64,000 nucleotides of DNA from Polyangium fumosum (GCF_005144585.1 NZ_SSMQ01000009.1:124001-188000), one strand, 5' to 3'. Shown: positions 27,281 to 35,671, counted from the first letter of the stretch. Numbers and translations: made by a program. The notes: generated from the letters alone by a model not told the origin.

Positions 27281-27904
27281 CTAATGCAACATCTCGTCGC
27301 CCTTGCGTGCCTCGTTCGAACGCATGTCGTCGACGCGCCCGCCGAAGCGCGTCGCGATGCCGAGCGCGAGCAAGCCGAGCACGAACGTCACGTGCAGGCC
27401 GTACGCCCACTCGAAGCGAACGGGCCGATGGCGCGTGCTCTCGGGGACCACCGCGACGCGCATGATCACGGTCATGATCACGATCGCCGCCAAAAATCCC
27501 ACCGCGAGTCGCGCCCCGCGCATCGCATGGATCGAGCGGCGCGAGAGCACGAGCGGGAGCATCACGACCCACGACACGAAAGGCGCCCACATCCACTGCA
27601 AGCGCTCCGCGAACCCGAACCCCGTGAGCACCTGGAGCTCCGGTGCCTGCTCGCGCACCCAGGGCAGAAAAAAAGCGACGAGCCCGAGGAGCGCGATCCC
27701 AGCGAGCGCGCCGCGTCCACGCGCGGCGTACAGGAACGGCACCGTCTCCATCTCGGGCGGCACCGGCGCCTCGTCTTCGAGCGCCTCGCGCGAGGGCGGC
27801 AGCTTGCGGATGTCTTCGAGCGGCAAGCCACACTCGGGGCAGACACGCGCCTCCGAGGGCTCGAACATCTCACGGCAGAAGGGACACGCGACGAGGGCAG
27901 GCAT
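27281..27904 (-). CDS. Zinc-ribbon membrane protein
   Basis: 207 residues from ATG 27904. Two CxxC knuckles (CPFC and CPEC) in the first 30 residues form a zinc ribbon. An acidic linker follows, then five predicted membrane helices (about 65-185). The tail is short and charged. Function unknown. It lies about 100 nt upstream of the similar 26360-27175 gene on the same strand and is divergent from the pterin dehydratase gene. Confidence 0.65.
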   Translation of the reverse strand: MPALVACPFCREMFEPSEARVCPECGLPLEDIRKLPPSREALEDEAPVPPEMETVPFLYAARGRGALAGIALLGLVAFFLPWVREQAPELQVLTGFGFAERLQWMWAPFVSWVVMLPLVLSRRSIHAMRGARLAVGFLAAIVIMTVIMRVAVVPESTRHRPVRFEWAYGLHVTFVLGLLALGIATRFGGRVDDMRSNEARKGDEMLH

Positions 27905-27971
27905 CGACGGCGAGGAGTTTAGCGCGCGCCGGGTTCCCAGCGCGCGCCCCACCGTTTACAAATGCCCCACC

Positions 27972-28268
27972 ATGTCGAAGCGACAGAAGCTCGAAGACGA
28001 CGCCGTCGCCACGTTCCTGGGCGCGCACGCAGGCTGGTCGCGCGCAGGCGAGGCCATCCAGAAGACGTACAAGTTCCCCGACTTCTCCACGGCGCTCGCC
28101 TTCGTCGTGCGCGTGGGCCTCGCCGCGGAGAAGCGTGATCATCACCCCGACGTCCACCTCGGCTGGGGCCGCGTCACGGTCGTCTGGTCGACACACGACG
28201 CGGGTGGGATCACGGGCGTCGACACGGAGATGGCCGAAGCGACCGATCGCCTCTACGGAGGCCCGTGA
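27972..28268 (+). CDS. phhB: Pterin-4a-carbinolamine dehydratase
   Basis: 98 residues from ATG 27972, the usual size. The family signature is clear: YKFPDFSTALAFVVRVG, AEKRDHHPDVHLGWGRVTV and the final STHDAGGITGVDTEMA. The two active-site histidines lie in DHHPD. The enzyme dehydrates 4a-hydroxytetrahydropterin in the recycling of pterin cofactor; some bacterial members act in moco or folate salvage instead. There is no phenylalanine hydroxylase gene nearby. It is followed after 19 nt by rnc. Confidence 0.92.
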   Translation: MSKRQKLEDDAVATFLGAHAGWSRAGEAIQKTYKFPDFSTALAFVVRVGLAAEKRDHHPDVHLGWGRVTVVWSTHDAGGITGVDTEMAEATDRLYGGP

Positions 28269-28287
28269 GCGAGGATCCGACGCGGTG

Positions 28288-29073
28288 ATGGATTCCCCTC
28301 GAGAAGCGCTCCTTTCGCGGCTCGGTCTGAGCGGCGAGTTGCCTCATCTGGAAGAGGCGCTCACGCACCCGAGCTTCTCGAACGAGCAACGCAAGGGCGC
28401 GTGCGCCGACAACCAGCGGCTCGAATTCCTCGGCGACGCGGTGCTCGGGCTCTGCGTGGCCGAGCTGCTGATGCAGCGCTTTCCCGGCGCAGACGAAGGC
28501 GAGCTCTCGCGGATGCGCGCGGCCCTGGTGAACCCGACCCCGCTCGCCGCATGGGCGCGAAGCGTCGAGCTCGGCGCGGCGCTCCGGCTCGGTCGAGGCG
28601 CGCAAGCCGCGGGCGAGCGCGACCGCACGAACGTGCTCGCGGACGCGGTCGAGGCGATGATGGGCGCGCTCTACCTCGATCGTGGCTTCGACGCGGCGCG
28701 GCTCTTCGTGCACGCGGTGATCGCCGAGCCGCTCGCACTCCTCACGGAGGGCCCGCAGCGCATGCGAGATCCGAAGAGCGAGCTGCAGGAGCGTGTGCAG
28801 GCCACGGGCGGCACATCGCCCCGCTACCGCGTCGTGCGCGTCGAGGGACCGCCGCATCACCGGGACTTCACGGTCGTTGTGGAGATCGACGAACGGATCG
28901 TGGGCGAAGGCCAGGGCCGTTCGAAAAAGCTCGCGGAACAGGAAGCCGCGCGAGCCGCGATCCTGAGCTTGTGGTCAGGTGACGTGAACGTCGAGGAGGC
29001 GGTATCTTCAGGATCGAACGAGTCCGAGGTTCGTCCGTCCAATGAAGCCCTCCCGCGGACGGAGGACGCCTGA
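28288..29073 (+). CDS. rnc: Ribonuclease III
   Basis: 261 residues from ATG 28288, with GTG 28285 immediately before it in frame. The N-terminal nuclease domain has the signature NQRLEFLGDAVLGLCVAELL and the downstream acidic site in DAVEAMMGALYLD; together these give the catalytic acidic residues. The C-terminal dsRNA-binding domain (about 165-230) is typical: DPKSELQERVQATGG through GQGRSKKLAEQEAARAAIL. A disordered tail of about 25 residues is longer than usual. It processes rRNA and other double-stranded RNAs. Confidence 0.95.
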   Translation: MDSPREALLSRLGLSGELPHLEEALTHPSFSNEQRKGACADNQRLEFLGDAVLGLCVAELLMQRFPGADEGELSRMRAALVNPTPLAAWARSVELGAALRLGRGAQAAGERDRTNVLADAVEAMMGALYLDRGFDAARLFVHAVIAEPLALLTEGPQRMRDPKSELQERVQATGGTSPRYRVVRVEGPPHHRDFTVVVEIDERIVGEGQGRSKKLAEQEAARAAILSLWSGDVNVEEAVSSGSNESEVRPSNEALPRTEDA

Positions 29074-29096
29074 GACTTTCGAGGAGGTTTTCGAAG

Positions 29097-29513
29097 ATGC
29101 GCCGGATCGCGCTCGCCGTACTCGTGACGCTCGCGCTGGTCTTCACCGTGCTGCCCGCGTGGGCGGGCAGTTACCTCGACCGCGCCGCGCTTCTGCTCGA
29201 CGAGGCGCGCAAGGAAGGGGACATGCTCCAGCCTCGTACGTTCGACAAGGAGCTCGTCCTCGTGGTGAAGGCGCTCGCGGAGGCGCGCGCGCGTGTCGGC
29301 AGCAAGATGGAGGTGCCCGCGGCCGTGACGAAGGCGCACCCGCACCTCTTGCTCGTGCTCGCGAACTACGAGCGCGCGGCGTCCGCGGCCGAGGACGGGA
29401 ACTTCAAGAAGTTCATGGAGCACCTCAACGCCGCGCGCGACGAGGACCGGAACTTCCGCGCGATCCTGAAAGAGCTCGGCTACGCGCTGCCGGACGTGAA
29501 CACGAAAAAATAG
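29097..29513 (+). CDS. Small secreted helical protein
   Basis: 138 residues beginning at ATG 29097, with GAGGAGG 9 nt upstream. The first 23 residues form a Sec signal peptide (ending PAWAG). The mature part is helical and charged (LDRAALLLDEARKEGDM, NYERAASAAEDGNFKKFMEH). There is no recognised family. The stop is followed by a strong hairpin terminator, so this is the end of the rnc unit. Confidence 0.6.
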   Translation: MRRIALAVLVTLALVFTVLPAWAGSYLDRAALLLDEARKEGDMLQPRTFDKELVLVVKALAEARARVGSKMEVPAAVTKAHPHLLLVLANYERAASAAEDGNFKKFMEHLNAARDEDRNFRAILKELGYALPDVNTKK

Positions 29514-29531
29514 CCTCGCGCAGGCTTGAAA

Positions 29532-29570
29532 CGAAACGGGCCGCCTCGAACGAGGTGGCCCGTTTTCGTT
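29532..29570. terminator. Bidirectional intrinsic terminator
   Basis: A 14-bp arm pair (29535-29548 and 29551-29564, one G-T wobble) closes a very short loop. It is followed by GTTTTCG on the plus strand and, read the other way, by a run of T in GTTTCGT on the minus strand. It sits between convergent genes ending at 29513 and 29590 and could stop both. Confidence 0.85.
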
Positions 29571-29589
29571 CGTGCGTCGTCGCTCGTGC

Positions 29590-30750
29590 CTAGAGCACGA
29601 GGCCGATGTCGAAGGCGAGCGTGTACTGCCGGGGCATGCCGTCGAACTTGTTCACCTTGGTGTCCGCGGCGTCGTTCGGATCCGGCGTGAAGACCTGCGA
29701 ATCCTCGTCCTGGTTCGCCTCCTGCGGATCGATGACGTCGGTGACGAAGTGCGCGCCGATGCGGATCATCTGGAAGCGGAGCTGCAGGCCCGCGTCGATG
29801 CGATGGCGCGTCATGCGCACCGAATCGAAGACGGCCGTGTTGTTGAAGTCCGCGCTCGTGCCCGCGCCGCAGACAGGCTGACCATCGCGGTAGGGCTTGC
29901 TGGGGTCGGGCGTGGCCGGAGTGTTGCCGCCCTGGTAGCCGCAGTAGTTCAGCGCGTCGGTGTTCGGCGTGAGGTCGATGAGGCCCGAGTCGCCGAAGAT
30001 GCGGAGGAACGAGTAACCGACGTACGGCGTGAGCACGACGCTGCCCGCGATCGGGATGGGCTTCGAGAGCTGCGCGTCCGCGGCCGCGACCGTGAGCTGA
30101 AACTCGGGGTTGCCCGTGAGGGTCGTGACCGAGCCGCCGACCGCGATGTCCGGGAAGATCGCGGGGATGCCCGTGCGGAAACCTTCGAGCAACGCGATGC
30201 GCACGTCGGCGCCGAGGATGCCGATGTTCGAGTTCGCCATGAACCCGATCTTCGTGCCGAGCTCCATGCCGAGGATGCCGAGCGGCAACGAGAGCGGCGC
30301 GAAGCCGTACCGGGTCTTCATCGAGAAGACCTGGAGGAAGTCGTCCGGGCCGGTGTTGCGCGTGGAGAAGAGCTTGTTGTTCGGGTCCTGCTTGCCTTGC
30401 GTCCCGAGCGCCCAGTACTGCGAGTCCGACGAGATGTTCGTGAACGCGCCCTCGAACGCGAGATCGAACCCGCCGTAGCCGGTCGTCCGCGCCGGATGCA
30501 TCGCCGTCGGCGCGAGCGCGAAGCCCCACTCGCCGATGAGCTTGGCGAACGCGAGATCATCGGTGCCGCAACGGGAGTAGCCCGAATGCGGGTTGTAGTA
30601 GAGGCCGCCGTTTCCGCCCGGCGCGCGGCAACTCTCGTCCGTCACGAGGCGCGCGAGGGCCGGGTCCATCGTGTCCGCCTGTGCCTGGCGAGGCACCGCC
30701 ACAGCCGCGACGAGCGCGGCAGCCGCCGCGATCCACCCGAATCGACGCAT
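29590..30750 (-). CDS. Outer-membrane beta-barrel protein
   Basis: 386 residues with a signal peptide ending AQA (about 1-25). The rest is long alternating strands and loops (FDLAFEGAFTNIS, LELGTKIGFMANSNIGILGADVRIALLEG, SVVLTPYVGYSFLRIFG) and a C-terminal strand ending IGLVL. One short Cys pair (CGYQGG and CGAGTS) lies in an external loop. The general pattern fits myxobacterial outer-membrane transport proteins; the substrate is unknown. It is divergent from trmL and shares the terminator with the small secreted protein gene. Confidence 0.68.
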   Translation of the reverse strand: MRRFGWIAAAAALVAAVAVPRQAQADTMDPALARLVTDESCRAPGGNGGLYYNPHSGYSRCGTDDLAFAKLIGEWGFALAPTAMHPARTTGYGGFDLAFEGAFTNISSDSQYWALGTQGKQDPNNKLFSTRNTGPDDFLQVFSMKTRYGFAPLSLPLGILGMELGTKIGFMANSNIGILGADVRIALLEGFRTGIPAIFPDIAVGGSVTTLTGNPEFQLTVAAADAQLSKPIPIAGSVVLTPYVGYSFLRIFGDSGLIDLTPNTDALNYCGYQGGNTPATPDPSKPYRDGQPVCGAGTSADFNNTAVFDSVRMTRHRIDAGLQLRFQMIRIGAHFVTDVIDPQEANQDEDSQVFTPDPNDAADTKVNKFDGMPRQYTLAFDIGLVL

Positions 30751-30854
30751 ACCAGGATCTCCGAGGCGCGAGGCTACGGTGGGGGCCGCTTTCCCGTCAA
30801 GGTCTCTGAGGGCGGAAGCTTGTGCTCGGGGCGCATGCGGCTAGAAAGACGCCC

Positions 30855-31373
30855 GTGGCCAAGGACCAGCGCCCTCGCCTCCGCGCAAAACCGCTCGATC
30901 AGCCCTTCCACGTCGTGCTGATCGAACCCGAAATCCCGCAGAACACCGGCAACATCGCCCGGCTCACGGCCGCCACGAAGAGCAAGCTGCACCTCGTCGG
31001 CAAGCTCGGCTTCCGCATCGACGAGCACTCCGTCCGCCGCGCCGGCGTCGACTACTGGCACCTCGTCGAGCTCGAACAACACACGGACTTCGAGCAGTTT
31101 CGCGCACGCTTGCCGGCTCCACGGCTCTGCCTCTTCAGCGCCCTGGGCACGAAGAGTTACCTCGACGCGGGCTACAAGCCCGGCGACGCGCTCGTGTTCG
31201 GCAAGGAGAGCAAGGGCCTCGACGACGCGCTGCTCGAGCGCTTCCCCGACGACGTCTACGGCATCCCGACGCTCGGGCCCGTGCGCTCGCTGAACCTGGC
31301 GAACGCGGTGAGCATCGTGCTCTACGAGGCGCTGCGGCAGATCGGCGCGCTCTCGCAGACGACGCTCGGATGA
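30855..31373 (+). CDS. trmL: tRNA (cytidine/uridine-34) 2'-O-methyltransferase
   Basis: 172 residues from GTG 30855. A SPOUT-class methyltransferase: FHVVLIEPEIPQNTGNIARL at the N-terminus, LVFGKESKGLDDALLE in the middle, and the C-terminal trefoil-knot segment YGIPTLGPVRSLNLANAVSI. It methylates the wobble ribose of leucine tRNAs in characterised members. The start was chosen because the longer frame from GTG 30822 overlaps unconserved sequence. Confidence 0.92.
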   Translation: MAKDQRPRLRAKPLDQPFHVVLIEPEIPQNTGNIARLTAATKSKLHLVGKLGFRIDEHSVRRAGVDYWHLVELEQHTDFEQFRARLPAPRLCLFSALGTKSYLDAGYKPGDALVFGKESKGLDDALLERFPDDVYGIPTLGPVRSLNLANAVSIVLYEALRQIGALSQTTLG

Positions 31374-31429
31374 GGCCAGGCCGCGCCTTTACGCGCACTG
31401 ACGCACGCGCTACGCCCGGAGCCCGCTCG

Positions 31430-31903
31430 ATGCCGAAGCCCCTCTCCGCACGCCTCGCCGTGCCGCTGCTCGCTGCGACCTTGCTCGTCACGGCTGCGGG
31501 CTGTAACCGGCGCCCCGCGAACGCCTCGCCCGACGGCGCCGTGCGTGAGCTCGTCGAGCGGCTGCGGCTCGTGAACGGCGATCCGGCGACGGCGAAGTCT
31601 GCGTTCGAGCTGCTCTCGAAGCGCGCGCGCACGAACCTCGCCGAGCGAGCCCAGCGTTACAGCGCGGCGAGCGGCAAGACGATCGCGCCCGAGGCGATGA
31701 TCGTACCCTCGCGCTTCGTCGTGCGTTTCGAGCCGCAGCGATATGCGGCGCAGATCTCCGGCAACCACGCGCTCGTCGAGATCATCGGCCTCGGGCCCGG
31801 GGATCGCGCGCAGGTCGCGTGCGTGTTCGAGGACGAAGCGTGGCGCGTGGATCTCCCGTTTCCCCCGCTGCCGCCCGTGCAGGTTCGTCCGGGAAATAAT
31901 TAA
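31430..31903 (+). CDS. Small lipoprotein of unknown function
   Basis: 157 residues from ATG 31430. The signal sequence ends in the lipobox TAAGC. The mature part begins with an Asn/Ala-rich spacer, then helices (GAVRELVERLRLVNGDPATA) and a beta-rich end (RFVVRFEPQRYAAQISG, VACVFEDEAWRVDLPF). It may be an NTF2-like fold by its helix-helix-sheet plan, but this is a guess. It follows trmL by 56 nt on the same strand. Confidence 0.6.
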   Translation: MPKPLSARLAVPLLAATLLVTAAGCNRRPANASPDGAVRELVERLRLVNGDPATAKSAFELLSKRARTNLAERAQRYSAASGKTIAPEAMIVPSRFVVRFEPQRYAAQISGNHALVEIIGLGPGDRAQVACVFEDEAWRVDLPFPPLPPVQVRPGNN

Positions 31904-31904
31904 A

Positions 31905-31938
31905 AACCGAAGGGCCGATTCCTGCTGGAATCGGCCCT
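31905..31938 (-). terminator. Intrinsic terminator of the CarD gene
   Basis: A perfect 12-bp stem (31911-31922 with 31927-31938, loop TGCT) is followed, on the minus strand, by TCGGTTTTTAATT. That is a proper T-run for a transcript coming from the CarD gene ending at 31993. On the plus strand no T-run follows, so the plus-strand lipoprotein is less clearly terminated. A second, imperfect hairpin (about 31946-31986) lies between it and the CarD stop. Confidence 0.8.
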
Positions 31939-31992
31939 CTTCGGGGAACCGGGCGGGGACCCCAAACCCCCTTGCCCGCGCGGTTCTACGGT

Positions 31993-32499
31993 TCAGTTGG
32001 CGAGAAAGATCGCCTCGATCTCGGTCTTCACCTGCTCCTCGGTTTGACCGCGCGCGATCGCGATCTCCTTCACGATGAGCGAGCGCGCCGTGTCGAGCAT
32101 GCGACGCTCGCCGAAGGAGAGCTGCTTGTCCGTCTTCAGACGGTAGAGATCACGCAGAACCTCGGCGACGTCGTAAATCGAGCCCGTCTTGATCTTGTCC
32201 ATGAAACCGCGGTAACGGCGGTTCCAGGTCTGGTTGTCGAACGCGATCGTGCGCTCGCGCAGGATGTCGAAGATCTCGCGGATCTCCTGCTCCGAGATCA
32301 CCTGACGGAGCCCGACGGCGCTGGCGTTGGAAACCGGCACCATGATCTTGCGGTCGGTGTCGAGGATACGGAGAACGTAGAAGCGCTGGCGGTTCCCGGC
32401 GATGTCTTTCTCTTCGATGTTGACGACCTCGGCCACGCCCTGGGCCGGATAAACCGCCTTGTCGCCTACCTTGAACTGGATCTCCGAACGAGCCTGCAT
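31993..32499 (-). CDS. cdnL: CarD/CdnL-family transcription factor
   Basis: 168 residues from ATG 32499 with AAAGGAGA 4 nt upstream. The N-terminal RNA-polymerase-interaction domain (about 1-65) reads FKVGDKAVYPAQGVAEV. The C-terminal DNA-binding domain holds the WNRRYRGFMDKIKTGSIYDV region with the Trp that wedges the -10 minor groove in CdnL/CarD proteins. In myxobacteria CdnL stabilises open complexes at rRNA and housekeeping promoters and is essential. The HMGA-like tail of CarD itself is absent, favouring CdnL over CarD. It has a long leader with its own promoter. Confidence 0.9.
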   Translation of the reverse strand: MQARSEIQFKVGDKAVYPAQGVAEVVNIEEKDIAGNRQRFYVLRILDTDRKIMVPVSNASAVGLRQVISEQEIREIFDILRERTIAFDNQTWNRRYRGFMDKIKTGSIYDVAEVLRDLYRLKTDKQLSFGERRMLDTARSLIVKEIAIARGQTEEQVKTEIEAIFLAN

Positions 32500-32942
32500 A
32501 CTGTCTCCTTTGCCTACCGCCCCGCCGCTACGATCTCGTGTCCCCGCTGGGCCGAGCGATCCGATCGCTCGAGGTCGGCCAGGAACCGTTGGATCTGGGG
32601 TCTCATTCCGAAGAGCCGAGCGCCGCCGCGAAGACCACGATAAGGGCCTGGGGGATGCGGGAGATCGCAGAGCGCTGCTGGTTCGGTCACCATCGAAGAC
32701 ACCGCGGGGGAGCTGACGGTGGAAGGGGTTTCGGGGTTGTTGAGAGAAGTCCCCTCACGTCTCGAGATCTCGACGCCTCGGTGAGGGGTTAGTTTGCGCC
32801 AGGCGCGCGCACTCTAGTGAGAACGCCGGGATCTGTCAACCGAATTGGCTCTCGCCGGCGGGCTTCCATACAGTTATGGCAACGGTCCGGTGAAACGGCA
32901 ACGGACACGCGCATGATTGGGCGGAGGAGCGAGCGGTCGCCG
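32500..32942 (-). other. 443-nt leader and promoter region of the CarD gene
   Basis: No conventional gene. It holds a sigma-70-type promoter (32811-32839), a 9-bp perfect inverted repeat CGAGCGATC-c-GATCGCTCG (32553-32571), and an open frame of about 62 codons (32702-32514) that stops 14 nt before the carD ATG but has no ribosome-binding site. The predicted 5' leader is about 300 nt, unusually long for this genome. Confidence 0.6.
32811..32839 (-). promoter_or_regulatory. Sigma-70-type promoter for the CarD gene
   Basis: On the minus strand TTGACA (plus 32834-32839) and TAGAGT (plus 32811-32816; 4/6) are separated by exactly 17 nt. Transcription would start near 32804, about 305 nt before the coding start. 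No other minus-strand gene lies between, so carD is the likely target. Confidence 0.6.
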
Positions 32943-33893
32943 TTACGAAAGGCGCCCTTCTGCCAGCCTCCGCGCGAGCCCCCAGCGCACCCCGCGGTCC
33001 GACACCACGAGCTCGACGCTGGATTCCACGGCGGGCGTGTGCGCCACACGCGCCTCCGAGGCCCACGCGAGCACCTCCGCGACGAGAACCCCACCCGCGA
33101 CGATCACGTCCGCACGCTCCGGCTTGATCGTCCGCAAGGCCCGTCGCGAAACGAGCGGCATGGTCGCGAGCGAGCCCACGGCGCGGACGACCTCGTCCTG
33201 CGAGAGACGCGCGCCATGCACGCGGGAGGCGTCATACGGGAACACGTCCCGTGCATAGGCCGCGAGCGTCGTCACCGTGCCGGCCACGCCGACGAGCGCG
33301 CCGCTCGGCGAGAAGCCCGTGCGCTCGAGCGAGGCGCGCACGTCCGCCCGCACCGCTTCGACCTCCGCCGCCGTCGGCGGGTCGCTCTTCACGTGCCGCT
33401 CCGTGAGCCGCACGCTGCCGATGTCGAGGCTCGTCGCACGCGCGAGCCCTCCGGCCGCGTCCCCCGTCACGATCTCCGTGCTGCCGCCGCCGACGTCGAA
33501 GACCGTGACGGGCCCCGGGAGACCAAGGCCTGAGAGCGCGCCCTCGAAGGTGAGCTCTGCCTCCTCGCGCCCCGACACGACACGCGGCTCCACGCCGAGC
33601 CGCGCCTTCGCCTCCGCGCGGAACGCGTCGCCGCCGCTCGCGTCACGCATCGCGCTCGTGCCCACGGCGGCGACCTTCGAGGCGCCGGCTGCGCGAAGCT
33701 CCTCGCCATACTGCGCGAGGCAGTCGAGCGTGCGCGTCACGGCCTCGGGCGCGAGCTTCCGCGTCGCGTCGACGCCCTGCCCGAGGCGCGTGATCGTGGC
33801 GCGCTCGACGATCGGCACGAGTTCGTCGCCCCGCTGCTCGACGACCAGCAAAAGGACGGAGTTCGTGCCGATGTCGATCGCGGCGAATCGCAT
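32943..33893 (-). CDS. ppx: Exopolyphosphatase / pppGpp phosphohydrolase (Ppx/GppA)
   Basis: 316 residues, the single-module short form. The ASKHA fold signatures are plain: AAIDIGTNSVLLLVVE at the N-terminus, VSGREEAELTFEGAL in the middle, VFDVGGGSTEIV for phosphate binding, and VAGTVTTLAAYA near the C-terminus. Short Ppx/GppA enzymes hydrolyse polyphosphate or pppGpp and lack the HD-like C-terminal domain of longer forms. It follows the OmpA lipoprotein gene after about 40 nt on the same strand, so the two may form one unit. Confidence 0.9.
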   Translation of the reverse strand: MRFAAIDIGTNSVLLLVVEQRGDELVPIVERATITRLGQGVDATRKLAPEAVTRTLDCLAQYGEELRAAGASKVAAVGTSAMRDASGGDAFRAEAKARLGVEPRVVSGREEAELTFEGALSGLGLPGPVTVFDVGGGSTEIVTGDAAGGLARATSLDIGSVRLTERHVKSDPPTAAEVEAVRADVRASLERTGFSPSGALVGVAGTVTTLAAYARDVFPYDASRVHGARLSQDEVVRAVGSLATMPLVSRRALRTIKPERADVIVAGGVLVAEVLAWASEARVAHTPAVESSVELVVSDRGVRWGLARRLAEGRLS

Positions 33894-33935
33894 GGAGCTC
33901 CAATGATTGGGGGTCGAAAAAAACGAACGCTCGGC

Positions 33936-34760
33936 TCAGTTCGCGAGCGTCTTCAGGTCGAGCATCTCCTCGACGTTCGGCAGCACCACGAGCTCGCAGC
34001 GGCGGTTCGCGAGCTTGTTCTCGGGCGTGTCGTTCGGCTTCACCGGATCGGTGTCGCCGTAGCCCGCGGCGCTCCAGCGCGCGGGGCTCAGCCCGCCGCC
34101 GTTCTTCTCGGGCGTCTCGATGAGGAACGCGAGCACCTCACGCGCGCGCATCACGCTGAGGCCCCAGTTGTCCTTGAAGCGACCGCCCGCGAGTTTGTCG
34201 CTGTCCGTGTGACCGGCGACCTGGAACGAGCGCTGCGACAAGGCCGAGTCGTTGCGCACGACCTCGGCGACCTTGAGCAGGATGTCCTGCCCGTCCTTCT
34301 TCAACGTCTCCTTGCCCGGATCGAAGAGCACGTCACCCGGGAGCTGGATGACCATGCGGTTGTTGCGCACGGTCACGTTGAGCCCGAGCTTCGTGAGGGC
34401 CTGGAGCTTCTCGCGCAGCGTCTCGAAGCGCTTCTTGATCGCCTCGAGCTGCTCGGCGCGGCGGCGGTACTCCTCGAGGGCCTTCGATTGTTCCTCGAGG
34501 TTCGCGTTGAGCTTCGAGATATCGACGCCGGCGTTCTTGAGCTGCTGCTTGAGCTGCTCGATCTGCGCCTTCGCGTCGTCGAGCTCGCCGCGGGCCTTCT
34601 TGTTTTGCCTCTCCTGATCGGAGAGCTGGCCCTTCAGGGCCTCGATTTCACGGACTTTGGCTTGCATCTCCTCCTCGGAGTAGCCGCACCCGGTAGCGCC
34701 CGTGAAGGCGAAGAGCGCGGATCCGAGCAGGAGCCATGAGGTCGTGCGACGCATCGACAT
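33936..34760 (-). CDS. OmpA-family peptidoglycan-binding lipoprotein
   Basis: 274 residues from ATG 34760, with AGGAGG 5 nt upstream (ATG 34754 also possible). Lipobox GATGC. A long coiled coil (about 30-130; QLSDQERQNKKARGELDDAK) is followed by an OmpA C-terminal domain (about 135-270) with LFDPGKETLKKDG, VAGHTDSDKL, and YGDTDPVKPNDTPENKLANR, the last carrying the peptidoglycan-binding Arg. It should tether the outer membrane to the cell wall, as Pal does, with the coiled coil spanning the periplasm. Confidence 0.88.
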   Translation of the reverse strand: MSMRRTTSWLLLGSALFAFTGATGCGYSEEEMQAKVREIEALKGQLSDQERQNKKARGELDDAKAQIEQLKQQLKNAGVDISKLNANLEEQSKALEEYRRRAEQLEAIKKRFETLREKLQALTKLGLNVTVRNNRMVIQLPGDVLFDPGKETLKKDGQDILLKVAEVVRNDSALSQRSFQVAGHTDSDKLAGGRFKDNWGLSVMRAREVLAFLIETPEKNGGGLSPARWSAAGYGDTDPVKPNDTPENKLANRRCELVVLPNVEEMLDLKTLAN

Positions 34761-35139
34761 CCTGTCCTCCTGGACGCTTGACGAACGTCCGGACCGTAGC
34801 CGAGGTCCTACGCATCGCACAAGGGGAGACATACCCCGCGACGCTCGATGCATGAACCGATGCCCATGTCAATAGGCGACGTTTGACGACGAAAGGGGAG
34901 GTTGTAGGCGCTTCGGATCGCGAGGGACACCACACCCCATCTGTTCCTGCGTTCCGCCCCCTCGCAATGCTTGCAGAGCGATCTCCCTTCAACCGAAGGG
35001 GTACATCAGAGCAGGCCTTGCAAGAATTTCCTTGACCGTCACCATGCGTGGCAATATACGTCGTGCAACATCTGTTGTCTCGGGGCTCGCGACTCAGTGC
35101 AAAAGCGAGAGCGAGGCGGCCAATCAGGAGGGTCTACAG
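34761..35139. other. Divergent intergenic region (379 nt)
   Basis: Between the OmpA lipoprotein gene and the H1-like gene. The right half contains the sigma-70-type promoter at 35032-35060. A lone TTGACA on the minus strand (plus 34867-34872) has no convincing -10 box at 16-18 nt. I see no gene or RNA here. Confidence 0.5.
35032..35060 (+). promoter_or_regulatory. Sigma-70-type promoter of the H1-like gene
   Basis: TTGACC (35032-35037) and TATACG (35055-35060) are separated by 17 nt; the pair has 9 of 12 consensus bases, high for this GC-rich genome. The start would be near 35067, giving a leader of about 73 nt with AGGAGG before ATG 35140. Confidence 0.6.
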
Positions 35140-35481
35140 ATGGCTGCGAAGAAGACTGCGAAGAAGCCCGCGAAGAAGGCGACCAAGAAGGCCACCAAGC
35201 CGGCCGCCACGAAGGCGACGAAGGCCGCCAAGAAGCCCGCGAAGAAGGCTGCCGCGAAGAAGACGGCCGCCAAGCGCGCCCCCGCGAAGAAGACGGCTGC
35301 CAAGCGCGCCCCCGCGAAGAAGCGCGCCGCCGCCACGACGAAGCGCACGGCGAAGAAGGCCACGAAGCGCGCGCCGGCCAAGAAGTCGGCCGCTCCACGG
35401 GGCCGCGCCGCCGCCAAGCCCGCTGCTCCGAAGTCCGCGCCCGCTCCCGCGCCCGCCGCGTCGAGCGACGACGAGGAATAG
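35140..35481 (+). CDS. Histone-H1-like Lys/Ala-rich DNA-binding protein
   Basis: 113 residues from ATG 35140, with AGGAGG at 9 nt spacing; the longer frame from 35032 overlaps the promoter and is rejected. The protein is about 30% Lys and 30% Ala in AAKKTAKKPAKKATKK-type repeats similar to the tails of eukaryotic histone H1, AlgP and Hc1. It ends in an acidic DDEE patch. It should bind DNA nonspecifically through charge. The nucleotide sequence itself is repetitive (AAGAAGCCCGCGAAG words). Such proteins are typical of large-genome myxobacteria. A role in nucleoid compaction is inferred. Confidence 0.85.
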   Translation: MAAKKTAKKPAKKATKKATKPAATKATKAAKKPAKKAAAKKTAAKRAPAKKTAAKRAPAKKRAAATTKRTAKKATKRAPAKKSAAPRGRAAAKPAAPKSAPAPAPAASSDDEE

Positions 35482-35520
35482 GCCCAGTAGCTAGCCCGCA
35501 AGCTCTTCGCAGCCGTCCCG

Positions 35521-35543
35521 GAGGCGGACATCGAGTCCGCCTC
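35521..35543 (+). terminator. Hairpin after the H1-like gene (weak terminator)
   Basis: GAGGCGGAC-atcga-GTCCGCCTC, a 9-bp perfect stem 40 nt after the stop, extended by CCCG/CGGG on the flanks. No T-run follows, so termination would have to rely on other factors; the stronger hairpin is further on (35635-35670). Confidence 0.45.
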
Positions 35544-35634
35544 GCGGGCGTCGGGGCCTCGACGAAGATCGAGGGATGATGTGCCCCGAACCAGCTTGGA
35601 TCCGCGGCGTTAGGGACATCGAAGAGCCTCGACC

Positions 35635-35671
35635 GAATGGACGTCGGAAGACCGTACGTCCATTCGTGTTT
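35635..35671 (+). terminator. Intrinsic terminator before the MFS gene
   Basis: GAATGGACGT (35635-35644) pairs with ACGTCCATTC (35656-35665), with CGG/CCG extending into the loop, and GTGTTTTT follows. This is a good plus-strand terminator 30 nt before the GTG start of the MFS transporter. Confidence 0.8.

Noticed and set aside
32514-32702. Separate protein-coding gene in the carD leader
   Set aside because: Short frame with no ribosome-binding site or motif. It is recorded as a possible upstream ORF but not as a gene.
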